DNA of 64,000 nucleotides from Circinella minor (taxonomy: Eukaryota; Mucoromycota; Mucoromycetes; Mucorales; Lichtheimiaceae), in contig JAEPRB010000005.1 in NCBI GenBank assembly GCA_016758965.1, forward strand, positions 1-64,000. Direction: 5' to 3'. Positions within the stretch are counted from its first letter, which is position 1, and each line of letters starts with the position of its first letter. The notes below the pieces were generated by a model. It was given only the letters and a program-made list of their open reading frames with translations. It had not been told where the DNA came from and did not search any database. Both the position numbers and the translations under genes were made by a program. Shown here piece after piece: positions 1 to 22,847 of the stretch.

Positions 1-11517
<11,517 letters not shown>

Positions 11518-11518
11518 T

Positions 11519-11974
11519 ATTCATTCTATATTTACTGGTTTTGGTGTTGCATGTAAATTTGCTATAGTAGCGGCCGCCCTTAAAACCCCAAGCAATCCTC
11601 ACCTATGAGACGCTGTTCAGGCTGGGGTGGTCAAGCTGTACAAATAGGTCAATACCTTCTGACCCAATCGGGTAGCATTTACAATGTAACCGCTGAAGCT
11701 AGCATATCAGTACCTTTACATGATATATTATATAATCTCCAACAATTAGAAAGTCTTCAATCTGAATTCTTATCTGTTGCAGGCGCGGCAGCTGTTAAAG
11801 CAAAAGCAGGGGTTGCTGCTACTGTCCCCCCCGAAGGGGGGAAAAGGGGGTTTTGCGTCATGAGGTATTGGTTATAAAGTATTAGCAATAAGTGGTTCAG
11901 TATACGGAGTTTCTTGCGTGGGGTATGGTACGCATGCCATATTCTTCGTAATTAAGCAGGCTATTTTATTCTAA
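11519..11974 (+). pseudogene. Unrecognised membrane-protein-like frame, broken by two frameshifts
   Basis: Directly after cox1, three open segments follow one another in alternating frames. The first runs from 11519 to about 11630 (SIFTGFGVACKFAIVAAALK, then NPHLWDAVQAG). The second runs from about 11630 to the hairpin (QIGQYLLTQSGSIYNV to AGAAAVKAKAGVAATV). The third starts after the hairpin and runs to TAA 11972-11974 (GIGYKVLAISGSVYGVSCVG, THAIFFVIKQAILF). The last segment returns to the frame of the first. The second break coincides with a C-run/G-run hairpin. Read together they would give a mostly hydrophobic, Ala/Gly-rich protein of about 140 residues. I do not recognise the family. The regular reading across breaks suggests a once-intact gene damaged by the hairpin insertion, or base errors in homopolymers. 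Confidence 0.5.
11826..11841. repeat. GC hairpin at the second frame break of 11519-11974
   Basis: Seven C, GAA loop and six G form a 6-bp G:C stem, followed a few bases later by another run of five G. The reading frame before and after this element differs by one position. It resembles the hairpins at 3934-3952 and 9079-9113. Confidence 0.75.
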
Positions 11975-12970
11975 TACCTCGTTTAATAGATGAAACTTTA
12001 ATTAAAACATTAAAAAAAATAGTTATCCTATATTGTTTATTTTAATAATATAATGAAGGCTCTAAAATTATATATAATTTACTTAACTTAATATTTTGTT
12101 TTAATATTATTTTATATTAATTAATAAGTTAATTTAAATAATTATAATAGATATTTAACCTTACATATATTTTATTTTTATTATTTTGTATCATACTTAA
12201 TAGAATGAGCCTTTAGGTATATGAAAGTACCGGTAATGAAGTAAAGCCTTAAACTTATATTTAAATAATTTTTAATATAAATCCTAGCGGTGATACCGAC
12301 TAGAAGGCTTACTGTTAGACATCTAAAGGGAGAAGCATTGTTTACAGTTTAAAGCCCTTTTAGATGCTAAATTCTCTAAGCTATATTGTTTTTAATATGG
12401 GTTTTTAATATAGAATTAAATAGATATTTAATTTATTATCATGATAAATTAAAAAAAAATATTTATTAATGAATTTAAAGAAAAATATAGCATTATTTTA
12501 AGAGATTTTATATCTAATGTAAGAAATGTAGGATTAATCAATGCATTAGAGAATTTTTTTTTTAGTTTATTTTAATTTGATGGGAGGCACCGTTTGGGGT
12601 CTATTTTAAGTTTTCCTTAGATCTTTAACGACCGTTTTTTTCACTTTCCTTAGATTATAAAAACCCTGTTTCTTTCTCCTTCCCCTGAATATATCTTTAC
12701 TTTACCTAATCCATTTTCCCGTACGTTTTGTCGATTGTTGTGAGATATCTTTTGTGTATACTCCACAAGATGAGACTAACGAATCGCCTTGACCTTTTTG
12801 TATATAGGATAATAGGATCTTGGATTATTAATGTATTGTCAGTTGGTGATCCGGTTGATCTGCTGGGAATTGTCGTGGACAAACTAAAGTGATTAACGAA
12901 GTGTCTTTTGAGACATCTCAAGTGATTTTTAATAGATTAAGAGGAATAAAAAAAAAAAAAAAAAAAAATA
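11975..12970. other. AT-rich mitochondrial intergenic region with RNA-like helices
   Basis: No coding frame is convincing. Between about 12190 and 12370 the composition rises from nearly pure AT, and nested pairings can be drawn: AAGCCTT (about 12247) with AAGGCTT (about 12304); CTAG-CGGT with ACCG-CTAG (about 12283-12302); and CATCTAAAGGG (12320-12330) with CCCTTTTAGATG (12355-12366). This looks like a structured RNA, but I cannot match it to a tRNA, and the hallmark RNase P RNA sequences are not clearly present. From about 12590 the composition changes again, leading to an 18-19 nt A run (about 12950-12968) before the polymerase frame. Confidence 0.4.
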
Positions 12971-15648
12971 ATGATTATAACTTTAAATAATCAATACAAC
13001 AAATTACACGTGGGTTTTTCTACTTCTCGCATTGCTTTTTCTCCTTGCTTATTTATTAATAATTTTAAGAGAGCTTTTTCTTCCTCTCCTTTAAGTTATA
13101 ACAATAAAATATTTAGTAAACTTAGAGTTATTTTTAATAAAGAAAATTTATTAAAACATCTGACATTAAATAAGATTTGTTTTGGTTTATTCGTTATTTT
13201 AGTTACTACATCTATTAGGTATAGTGGTATTGCTTCTTTTATACTTGAACTTTTAATTGGTTTTAGTGATGAGTGAGTTTGCTGAAGTTTATCCGGAGTA
13301 TTAGCTTTATTTGTTAAATTGCCTTTTAGAGGTGTGTTTGATGCTATTCAATTCTGTTCTGTTGATTGAAGGTTATTTAAATCTAGTTGAATTCTAGTAA
13401 AATCTAGTGGAGCTCAAGTAAAATCACTTGGCGTTGCGTTTAAATCGTTAGATCTTAAAAATTTAAGATATGAATTTTCTAAAGTTAATTTTAGCGATTT
13501 ATTTAGGGACCTTTTATCTTCGGTTAGGAATTCTATAAAATTAACTTATACCGGTGATTCAGATAAAAAAGGTTTTAAAATTAATGGTCCTAAACCATTA
13601 TGTACACTTAATTCAGATCGGGATCCGACAACTAAGAATACTTCAAGTAATTCAGTACATAGAGGTGGGTATTTTAAATATCATTGTATATACTGATTAT
13701 CACATAATTGTAGTAACTATGTTTGAGTAAATAATGTAGCATGTGCACGTTGTTTAAGTAATGGTGTGCGGGTAGTAAATTATAATCAATATACAGACGA
13801 CAAACCTCTTACAGAGACTGAAAAGTTAGTAAAGTATAGAATAGCTGAACTAGCCAATGAAAAGGATAAAATAGCTGTTGAAAAGGGGAAAGCTTTATCG
13901 GATAAAATAGGCATTAGAAAAGGGTTAAATATCCAGGAACAAATAAGAAGAGGGTTAACAGTTTATTCTGATAGACCCTATCCTAATGCTGTATTCATTG
14001 AAAACGGTTGGACTTACCCTAAATACACAGAACAAATTGAAGTTGGTGAAGGTATATCTAAAGAAGTGGTTCGTAAACTACATAAATCTAATGCCCTTGG
14101 TACTACTGAAATAACTCAAGTTTGAATCACAAAAGGGGGTGGTATAATGGTAACTGATAATAAGTGTAGTTATCCTAAGTCGACTCCGGACGGACTTAAA
14201 CCTACTAATCCTAGTACTAAGGAGGTTTATTTTGCTTTGGATGGTAAGGTAATTAAGCCTAACTGGGGGAGAAAAATGGTACTTAGTCAAAGTCCATGAG
14301 GTGATAACTTTAGTGATATAGGTAATACAAGTAGTAATACTAGTACAAATAATGTTGCTACAAATAATACTAGTACAAGTAGCAATACTCAATGTAATAC
14401 AAATCCTCTTACCTCCGTAACAGGTAAAAGGAAAAGAAGTTATTCAACTTCTACTCGTCCTTTCAATGTTTCTAAACATTTACTGCTTTCGAATACATCT
14501 GTATCTAGCCTTAATCTAAACAAGAGAGCTTTTTCTTCCTCTCTCTCTTCTTATAGTAAATCTTTTAAAATAGGTAGTCCTATGTTTAAGAATTTAAATA
14601 TTATAATAAGAGATAATCCTATTAACGAGGAAACTCAAATAAAAATCGATAAATTTTTATATGAATATTCTTATATGTCTTTAGTAAATGAATCTAAGTC
14701 TAAGCAAAGTATTGGGTTTAAAGGAATAAATTATTCAATGATTAATTCTAGACTTACAAAAGTTTTATTTGAATGTGAAAGTTCTCTATTAAAATTAATA
14801 AATAATTTTATATCTGATAATCTTAACAAACCCGATTCAAAAGACGGAATCGAGGTGTTATATAAAGAACTAGCTAATATTTTGAATGCTGTAGATAATA
14901 AATATTTAACCAGTATTATGCATAGTTATGTACTAAAAATTCTTTCTAATTATAAAAGAAGTGAGAGTAATTTAAGTAGTGTTGTAGGTCTAAGTTTTGA
15001 TTTAGGTAGAGATTTAGTAAATTATTACTACTATAAAGAGTACTTAAAAGTTAAATCTAAATTAGAAGATAAAAGTTATTATTTATCTAATTGAAAAAGT
15101 GATAATAAAATCATTTTAGATAAATTTGAGGATAATACTGTTATTTTTAATATAGGTAGTATAGTAGTAGGTTGATGGTTAACTTGTAAAATTGTGGATA
15201 AAAGACAGTCACAATTGATAAGAAAGAAAAAGTTAATGTAATTATCCCTAACAAAATCTTAACTGACGTAACTAGTGAAGATTTTGTTTATTGTGCTCCT
15301 AATAAAATACCTATGTTAGTACCTCCTAAACCATATAGTAAAAATTCATTAGGTGGATATTTATTAAATGATGAAATTAGTACTGATACAATTCTTATAA
15401 CAAAGAGAGATAATAAAGAACAAACTAAAATAAAAGATACTAATATTATTTATGGTATAGTTAATAATGTTAGTTCAGTTGGATATAAAATTAACCAAGA
15501 TGTTTTAGAATTTATACTAAACCATGCTAATGACATTTTAAAGGAAGAAATAATTGATCATGATTATAAACATCCTTTATTAAACAAGACTAAGTTAACT
15601 AAAGCTGACGTGTCCTTTTTACTGCATGCTTACACGGCCACACTGTAA
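12971..15648 (+). pseudogene. Linear-plasmid-type single-subunit (T7-like) RNA polymerase, frameshifted and truncated
   Basis: With TGA as Trp, one frame runs from ATG 12971 to a TAA at 15237-15239; homology then continues in a second frame, open from about 15202 to the TAA near 15646. The diagnostic part is IPMLVPPKPYSKNSLGGYLL (about 15307-15366), matching the PP-x-P-W/Y...GGYL block of phage-type polymerases, followed by YKINQDVLEFIL, the usual RIN..vL segment. Upstream is a long N-terminal domain with a Cys-rich patch (HCIYW, HNCSNY, CARC; about 13680-13760). The frame ends before the fingers and palm, so the catalytic Asp, Lys and Tyr motifs are missing. Polymerases like this are carried by mitochondrial linear plasmids and are often found as integrated fragments in fungal mtDNA. 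Frameshift and truncation make it almost certainly inactive here. Confidence 0.75.
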
Positions 15649-15820
15649 GCTGACGTGTCCTTTTACTGCTTTTTCCCCACACTGTAAGTTGACGTGTCTT
15701 TTTGCCTTCGGCACAAGATAAGTTACATGATGACGTGTTATTTTTATATGTACAAGAAGTTGACGTGTACTTGCATGTTTACTGACCGCAGGAGAAGTAA
15801 GCCATACTAAGCTGACGTGT
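15604..15820. repeat. Six direct copies of TGACGTGT
   Basis: TGACGTGT occurs at about 15606, 15651, 15690, 15731, 15761 and 15813, all on the plus strand and 30-52 bp apart. Several copies are preceded by AAGC or AAGT and followed by CCTTTT-ACTGC. The first copy lies at the very end of the truncated polymerase frame. CACACTGTAAG is also shared by two units. This looks like a degenerate tandem repeat or a cluster of short mobile units that replaced the 3' end of the polymerase. Confidence 0.75.
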
Positions 15821-16239
15821 TGTGCAAGGCGGTGAGTATACCTTGTACAAGCTAAGCTTAGTGTTATGCAGGGTTGTTTGATCAGCAATCCACTAAAGAG
15901 TGATAGTCGTGCCTTGTTGCAGAGTAGAGTCATACAATCTAGGGGCGCTTGCGCAGGCAGCAATCTTGTTTACTAAGATTGCATCTTTCATATCTTTTGG
16001 CGTTTTAGGTTGCTAACCTGGATTATAAGACTTGGCAACTGAAAAGTTTGCATAGCGGCAGCAAGGCTGCCGTGAGTAAGAAAGCTTGCAGTTGAATATT
16101 ATGCAGGGTGAATGACTCACAAGCCAGGTTGAATGAGTAAGAAGCTTGGCATTTTATGTAGCCAAAATAATAAAACCCCTATTAAGTTTTTACGCGGTAA
16201 TAATTATACGTAGTTTAATAAAATATATTTGTTGTTATT
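15821..16239. other. Hairpin- and repeat-rich non-coding tail of the mitochondrial part
   Basis: No gene is seen. GCAATCTT (15960-15967) pairs perfectly with AAGATTGC (15975-15982), and CGGCAGC (16056-16062) pairs with GCTGCCG (16066-16072). Short sequences recur, such as TTATGCAGGGT (about 15864 and 16100) and GAGTAAGAA-GCTTG (about 16074 and 16134). Composition is less AT-rich than the preceding coding part. Confidence 0.6.
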
Positions 16240-16366
16240 TTTTTTTTTTTTTTTTTTTTGACTTTTTTTTTTTTTTTTTTCCCCCTTTTTTTTTTTTTTT
16301 TTTTTTTTANNNNNNNNNNNNNNNNNNNNNNNNNNNNNNNNNNNNNNNNNNNNNNNNNNNNNNNNN
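16240..16366. other. Homopolymer stretch and assembly gap joining mitochondrial and nuclear sequence
   Basis: Long T runs broken by GAC and a C5 run lead into 57 Ns (16310-16366). On the left the code and content are mitochondrial; on the right a nuclear flippase gene begins in mid-codon. Homopolymers next to Ns are typical of low-quality contig ends. Confidence 0.9.
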
Positions 16367-17741
16367 CTTCATTCATTTGTTTTTCTATTCGACTTCGTTT
16401 ACTTGGTGTTTCACTTGAATTTTGAATAATTTTAGATTCTGTACCAGTATATAATACAATTGCAATAGCCCAGTGGGTATTTCTGACCACGTGACCTCGA
16501 AGCACTAAATTGTCGATTCCGATAGGTACTTTTTTACGTTCTAACCAAGATCCATCACCGTTACTATCTTTGTCGAGTAACACCAAGGTACCTTCAAACG
16601 TGTAAAGATCAGGTGTTGGTGAACCTGCTTCAATGTAAAAATGGATATTATCTAAACATTCTGCACCCGATTGAATATGATGTAAATCAGGAATGCCTTG
16701 ACGAGGTTTGAGATTGGTTTCACCATCCAAATCTTTAGTTTCTACAAAGCATACTCCCGATGCGTCTGAGCTGGATAGGAGCACTGCATCCGCAGGACAA
16801 CTTTCGCCATTTCGTAATAAAATAAAATCGCCTACCCGTACATCCATTGATAATGATCGTCCAAAGACACCTCGTTTATCATCTGGTATAGATATACCAG
16901 GTGTTGATGAAATTGGAAGTGGGGATTGTTGAGATGATGGTAATGAAGTAGATGATGCTTGTTGTTGTTGTTGCGATGGTGATGATGTTACAGGAATAAC
17001 TTGTTTTTTACCACGACGTAAACGTTGCCAAAAAGATAATGGTACATGTAAAGAATAATTTGGATTTTTATATCCAATAAGTGTATGAGATATACTTCCA
17101 TTATAACGAGCATCGACCTTATGACGTTGATAATCCTCAAAGCCGTCTTTAATAGCAGTAATAGCAACGACGGCACAAATAGGAAGAACTGTCAATACAG
17201 GTGAGTCGACTCCGAAATAAGGTATCAGTTGAAGAATGGCCATGCCGAGAAAGTACATGTTGGCCGCTCGTCGAAATTGTTCAAATAAGTTTTTGGGTAA
17301 AAACGACCATAGGGTATATTTGGATGTTCGTACTTTATTCGTGACAAAATGTCGTTTGGGATTGCCATGCTTGTCTAATTCATACTTTGGTAAAGGTAGA
17401 TTGACAAAAACTCGTCTGGCGGCGCCATAAATCCGTCGTAACTTGACAGCGCTCGTTGCTTTGGTTTTACTACTGGGATTATTAATATTACTACTGTCGC
17501 TTGATTGGCGTAAAATACTGCTGCTACTGGTACTGCCTGTTGTGTAACTGCTTGCACCATCATTTCTTTGTCGTTGTTGTTGTACTGTATTATGATTATT
17601 ATTATTTTCAGCAAAAGAAGAATCTCTGCGAGTCATAATAATTTCTTCATAGTTTTCGTCTCTTCGTGCAGGAGTTCCAGTTAATGTATCTTTTCGTTGT
17701 AAAGCCCATCGAGCCTTTACTGCTGCAGCTAAGCTGCTCAT
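16367..17741 (-). CDS. P4-type ATPase (phospholipid flippase), N-terminal part; 3' end lost in gap
   Basis: P4-ATPases move aminophospholipids or phosphatidylcholine to the cytosolic leaflet of plasma, Golgi and endosomal membranes. The frame starts at ATG 17741 and runs uninterrupted into the Ns. A low-complexity Ser/Asn/Gln N terminus is followed by the family entry block FVTNKVRTSKYTLWSFLPKN, transmembrane segments 1-2 (MYFLGMAILQLIPYFG; LTVLPICAVVAITAIKDGFE) and the actuator domain with VETKDLDGETNLKPR, where P4 enzymes have DGET in place of TGES. A Gln/Ser-rich insert lies before the actuator block. The phosphorylated DKTGT and the rest of the pump are beyond the gap. The spacing and IKDGFEDYQRHKVD pattern favour the Dnf class. 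Poly-Lys codons beyond the gap are artefacts of the T runs. Confidence 0.9.
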
Positions 17742-18273
17742 ATCATAAGAATAAGAATAACAAAATTAAAAGAAAAACAAAAAAGAAAAGAAAAAAAGGA
17801 AAAACAAAAAAGGAAAAACAAAAAAGAATAAAAAATAAACAAGAAAAGAGACGAACGAGAAAAGGAAAAGTGAAAAAAAAGACGATTTATTATCTAAAAT
17901 TAGATGTGTGTGTATGTGTGATTCAAAAGGCTGAGGGTACTTTTTCTTTTTCTATGAATGAAAAGCGGATCAAATACAGTTCTTTCTGTTTATGTGTATT
18001 ATGTGCTACCTCTTTACTCTTTTTGGTCATTTATAATCTAACAATCAATAAGAAAGGGATTTTACTGTTGTTTAACTCCTCCCTTTCCTTTCGTTCCAAC
18101 CTTTTTTTTTTTTGTGAGACACATACTTGTTTAGCTTCGTAAAGTTTATATTCTTATAATTAAAACCCCTTCTTCTTCTTCTTCTTCTGTTTACTGCTTC
18201 TCTGGTCTATGTTGTTCTAAAGCATCATGAATATTATTATTATATACTTCTGAAACATATCATTTATTACTGT

Positions 18274-18309
<36 letters not shown>

Positions 18310-19877
18310 ATACTTTATGCTTTCTTTTATATTTCATTAAAAAAAGAACAACTTCACTTGTCATTCCAAGTGCTATGAAAACGATGCATAACATTATTCT
18401 TTTTGTTTAGCCTGAAACTGTTTCTTTTTTGCAGGCTTAGCCACGTAATAATATAATACAATTACTTTCATTCTCTCTTCAAACAAGTACATTTGGTAAT
18501 ATATAAAAGTTAGTCAGCTTATCTCCATAGATCCTACTAGTATATATTTGTAAAGAATAAACATTATTTTTCTGTTATTAACTTCTGATGCCACAGATGA
18601 TATGATCCTCGTTATATATAATATGAGTGCGAATCATTAGCCAAAGAAAGTTTATTTCTCTCTTTCCTTTCTCTCCCCCCCTCCCCACCCAAAAAAAATA
18701 AACTTTACTCGTACGTACATTCTATGCAGAGTATTTAAAATGATGGTGAATATATATCAATGTGCTGTCCATTTTACTGCATTAGATATCTTAAACTGAA
18801 ACAAAAGCTTTCGGCAGCTTTGGAAAAACCACCTACTCCTTCCAGCTCCGACATTATCTTCTGATAGCGAGTTACCTTGGTAGGTAAGAACGGATCACAA
18901 TTCGTTGCTACGCTACTTTCAAGGTTTTTAACTCTATTTAAAATTTCTGCGCCACAACATTTAGCTCTTATTACAATTTTACACAAGGAAAAAAAGAAGA
19001 TACTCTTGATTATTATAATAATAATAAATTATAGTTGGTAATATCTTGTAACTAATTAATTGTTATATATATATATATATATGTTATCAAATGAGTAAGG
19101 TTTTCATTGGTATTTAATTTACAAGAAATGTTTATAAAATAACAGACTTTAACAATGTGAACTTATTATGCATTAACGACAAACAAACAAATCATTCCAG
19201 AAAATGGGCTCTGTATTTATTATAAAGTGCTACAACTCGACAGAGATTGAAGATGAATAATTATATTTAAGCGATATACATGAAAATGTGCATTAAACAT
19301 ATAATACTGTTTTTGCTTTTACTTTATGCATAAAAGTCAAAATTGGTATATCATCCTGTCGTTCATTCTATTGTTTGATGTTATATACTATACTATAACT
19401 ACTGTCAATAAGCTACTGTCAATTATGCAGTTAAATCGATGTCCTAATAGAAATTTACATTATATTTTTCTTATTACGTATGGTTATTGACGTCCTAAAT
19501 CATGAACCATAAGATCAAGTAAATGAAAAAGAATTAGGGTTTGTATAGTAATACGTAATAATACCAATAAGGGTGATAATAAAATAACGTTAATTTTCTT
19601 TGCCTCTCAATTAAACTACCAGCCTTTCCTTTATAAAGAACGAAATATGGATAATATCATTTAACGGAAAAATACTTTATTATCCTTTTTTCTTGGTGTA
19701 TAGCCATAATATAATTATTTCATACTTTTGATATACAAAGACAAGAAAGTCAATTAATTAAGGAATGTTGAGAATGAAAGTAAAATAAATATAAAAAATT
19801 ATGCTTGAAGATGCTTCATAAAAAAATAATCCCGCTTTGATATAGTTTTCGTGGTTTTTTTCTTATTACTATTCTTC
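17742..19877. other. Intergenic region between flippase and SMG9 genes
   Basis: AT-rich, with a purine-rich stretch just upstream of the flippase start (about 17755-17880), a (TA)n tract at about 18277-18306 and a (CTT)n tract near 18172-18188. The two genes are divergent, so both promoters must lie here. No convincing gene is seen; a short minus-strand frame near 18774-18986 has no recognisable features. Confidence 0.6.
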
Positions 19878-21915
19878 ATGAAGTCATCCAGACGTGGTGG
19901 TAAAGAAAGACGTTATAAGGTATAAAATTTAATTTATTCTTTTACCTTTTTTCTTCAATTTTCTTTTTATTGAAATTATATATGAATCAACAAATGTTAA
20001 ACAAAAGTTCATTAACAAATAGCAACAAAATGATCATTCCAAACAATTTTTACATGCACCTGTCATTCTTGAACGACGCGATCGAAATGAAATAAGCGAA
20101 TCAACATCGACTACTACTTCTACTTCTAAAACAACACCAGGACATGTACGACACGTAGAAGTTCATGACAACAACATCCGATTAGCACCTAGACCTAATA
20201 ATACATCAACATTAACAGAGCCTGTATTTTCACCCACAGTAGCAACTGAATCGTCTCCTATTACAAGTGACCACTTGACAGGTACAGCCACCCCATTTTT
20301 TGGTAACAATAAGCAAGGTAAAGCCCCATCAGAAACTGTACAGAAGGTAAATTTTTTTTTATATTGTTATAACAATTATTAGTATTACTATTAAAAGAAA
20401 AAGAGGGTTCATCTAAATTGCTTTCTTATAAAAAAAATAGCTTTTAGGTGAAGGTCCAGGACATTTTGTAGTTGGTGTAGTCGGTCAACAAGGCGTTGGA
20501 AAATCAACAATTTTATCATGGTTTACTCAAGATCCATTCAATGTATGTTATTTTTGTTTTAAAAAAAAAAACTGGAATATAAATAAGATTGTTGTTATTG
20601 GCTGGGGAAACTGGTATGTTTTTTTTAATTTATACATATATATATATATATATAGGCATTTCCTGTTGAATCTCCTGAATCAGTTGCATATAGTCGACAT
20701 CAAACATCTGGAATCGATATCTTAGTTTCACCAGAACGGACAGTGTTGTTGGATACAGAAGTAAAGACAATTTTATTTTATATATATAACATATTTATTA
20801 GATAATTTACTGATGGTATTGTATATATTATACATATAGCCTTTGTTAAGTTCATCCATTCTTGATGAAGCATTACGTGCTGAATCGATGGATAATTTAC
20901 GTCCAGAGGTTTGGCTTGAGATGGAGGTACTAATGGAATTTCTATTCATTTGACGTAATGGAGGAAAAAAATCAGATGTGATTAAGAGAGAGGTGGGCGC
21001 CTGGTGGGTTAAATTATCGATGATTATTAATTCAATTACATTATTATTATTATTTCTTAGTCACTTTATAATTTAGTCTTTATGTTATCAGTATGCAACG
21101 TTGTTCTTGTTGTTTCAGAAGGAACTGAGATTGATCAAGCAATGATAAAATTATTAAGAAGAGCTACCATGGTCAAATTCAATATACCAGATTTCCCATT
21201 AATTCCTCCAGCAAATTTTGGTCAATCTCAAGTCGATACGAACTATTATCCAGATATTGGTAAAATAAAAAATAAAATGGAAAGAAAACAAAATCTAAAA
21301 TATATATTCATTCATTTTATCTACTTAGTGTTTGTATGTAATAAATGTAGGGACTGGGAATTTCAATGGCGAAAATATATGGATATGCAAACAATTCTTC
21401 ATGAAGCATTTTTAGATTCCAATCTTAAGACTTCTGGTAAGTGAATTTTTTAACTTATTAATATCTTTTTATTCATAATAATAAATAAATTATCAAATAG
21501 GTCTTGTTTCATTGGGAAAAGTGTTACCAGCTTTTAAAGAGGTTGAATATTCACAAAATCTATTCTTTTTACCTTATTCCCCTAATAACCCAATACAAGA
21601 AAAACAACAAAATGATATATGGAATGTATATAATAAATCTGTGTCTGGAATTGAATCATTTGATACATTAATGCAATCTTTTCGTGAACAAGTAATTGGT
21701 GCCCATCGAAGACCAGGAAAAAAAGGACAAATTTCTGAAAAAGAATGGTAACTTTTTTTGTATAGATTTATTCATATTTTTTTCGTATAATTATTGTTAA
21801 TTAATATTATTTATATAATAGGTATAGAAATGCAATTAAGATTTATGAACTTATTCGAAAATCTGAGTATATTGCAGACTATGTCAAAACGGCTGTGAAA
21901 ATGGTACAGAAATAA
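19878..21915 (+). CDS. SMG9: SMG9-like nonsense-mediated mRNA decay factor, 9 exons
   Basis: SMG9 binds the SMG1 kinase with SMG8 and controls UPF1 phosphorylation in nonsense-mediated decay. Exons: 19878-19919, 20023-20346, 20441-20542, 20656-20760, 20840-20926, 21061-21259, 21329-21436, 21501-21747 and 21822-21915 (TAA); all phases close. The protein has a basic N terminus (MKSSRRGGKERRYK), a disordered Ser/Thr/Pro stretch, then a G-like domain with a P-loop-type GVVGQQGVGKST, the TSGIDILVSPERTVLLDTEP block, LVFMLSVCNVVLVVSEG, NYYPDIVFVCNKC and a C-terminal EKEWYRNAIKIYELIRKSEY. The order of these blocks matches animal SMG9. The acceptor at 21327-21328 was chosen because it restores the conserved IVFVCNK sequence; reading through that intron would also stay open. 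Confidence 0.9.
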
Positions 21916-22847
21916 TTGGTCCATTATACAAGACTTGGATCCTATTTTTTCTTTATTAAAATTGTTGTCGTTCCATCAAAATGAACAACAATTTGATATT
22001 ATTCTGTTATAATGTGTTTTATATTTTTTTTTTATCTGAAAAGAGGAATAGGAGAGAAAGAGAAAGAGAAAAAAAAATTCTCTTTGTAATAGCATCAAGT
22101 TTTTTTATTAGCCTTTTTTTTTTTCTCTTCAAAAATTTTAACAGTCAATGAAGAGAAAAAGAGAGAGAAAAAATAAACTAAGAGTTTATTCATTAATTAC
22201 ATATTGGTAAGGGATACTTTTTTTTTTTTTGGTGTTAAATGAAATAGTTATTTGAATAAGACTTTTATTAAAGAAGAGATTATATGTTTAATAAATAGAT
22301 TAGAAATCTTTGAAAGCAACACTTTTTAAATTAAAATATAAAGGTTGAATGATGAATATATATATATATTTCTTTAATTGTATTGTTGATAATATCAACT
22401 ATCAATGTGATTTAAGGTTGTAATCATATTATTTGATATTTTAAGTGGTGGTGAACAAGTACACCCCCTTATTCACACATGTACGTAGTAAGTTTCAAGT
22501 ACAGTATAAACAGGATACTGAGGTTGATTCTGTAATTATATAATATATACTTTTATACTAACTTAAAAATTTATGCTTCAGAATTATGTTTAACTTTTAC
22601 ACACACATACAACTATAAACAACTACATTCCTTAAACCAAAATAAAATGATGCATTATATTTATAGGTACGAAATACACAGAACAAATTTTTTTATTATA
22701 TAATAAAAAAGGAACAACAAGTAGCATTAAGATGATTATAGTGTAATTATTGCTACTATAATATATTGGAAAGTGTTTTGGTGTGGGAAGGAGGTAAGAA
22801 AAAAAAAAGAGTAAGATAACAAGATGCCAGTAAAAAAATATTACAAT
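21916..22847. other. Convergent intergenic region downstream of SMG9 and the acid phosphatase
   Basis: The 3' ends of two convergent genes face each other. AT-rich, with A and T runs and GAGAAAGAGA tracts near 22045-22075 and 22150-22180. No gene seen; it presumably holds both 3' UTRs and polyadenylation signals. Confidence 0.6.

Noticed and set aside
12190..12370. Firm call of mitochondrial RNase P RNA
   Set aside because: Helices are present, but the conserved P4 sequences cannot be matched with confidence by eye; kept only as a candidate structured RNA.
16240..16309. Poly-Lys extension of the flippase frame on the minus strand
   Set aside because: It translates the T/C homopolymer runs beyond the Ns, which belong to the mitochondrial side.
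16146..16418. Frame crossing the T runs and the Ns
   Set aside because: Made of Phe codons from poly-T and undefined residues; an artefact of the gap.
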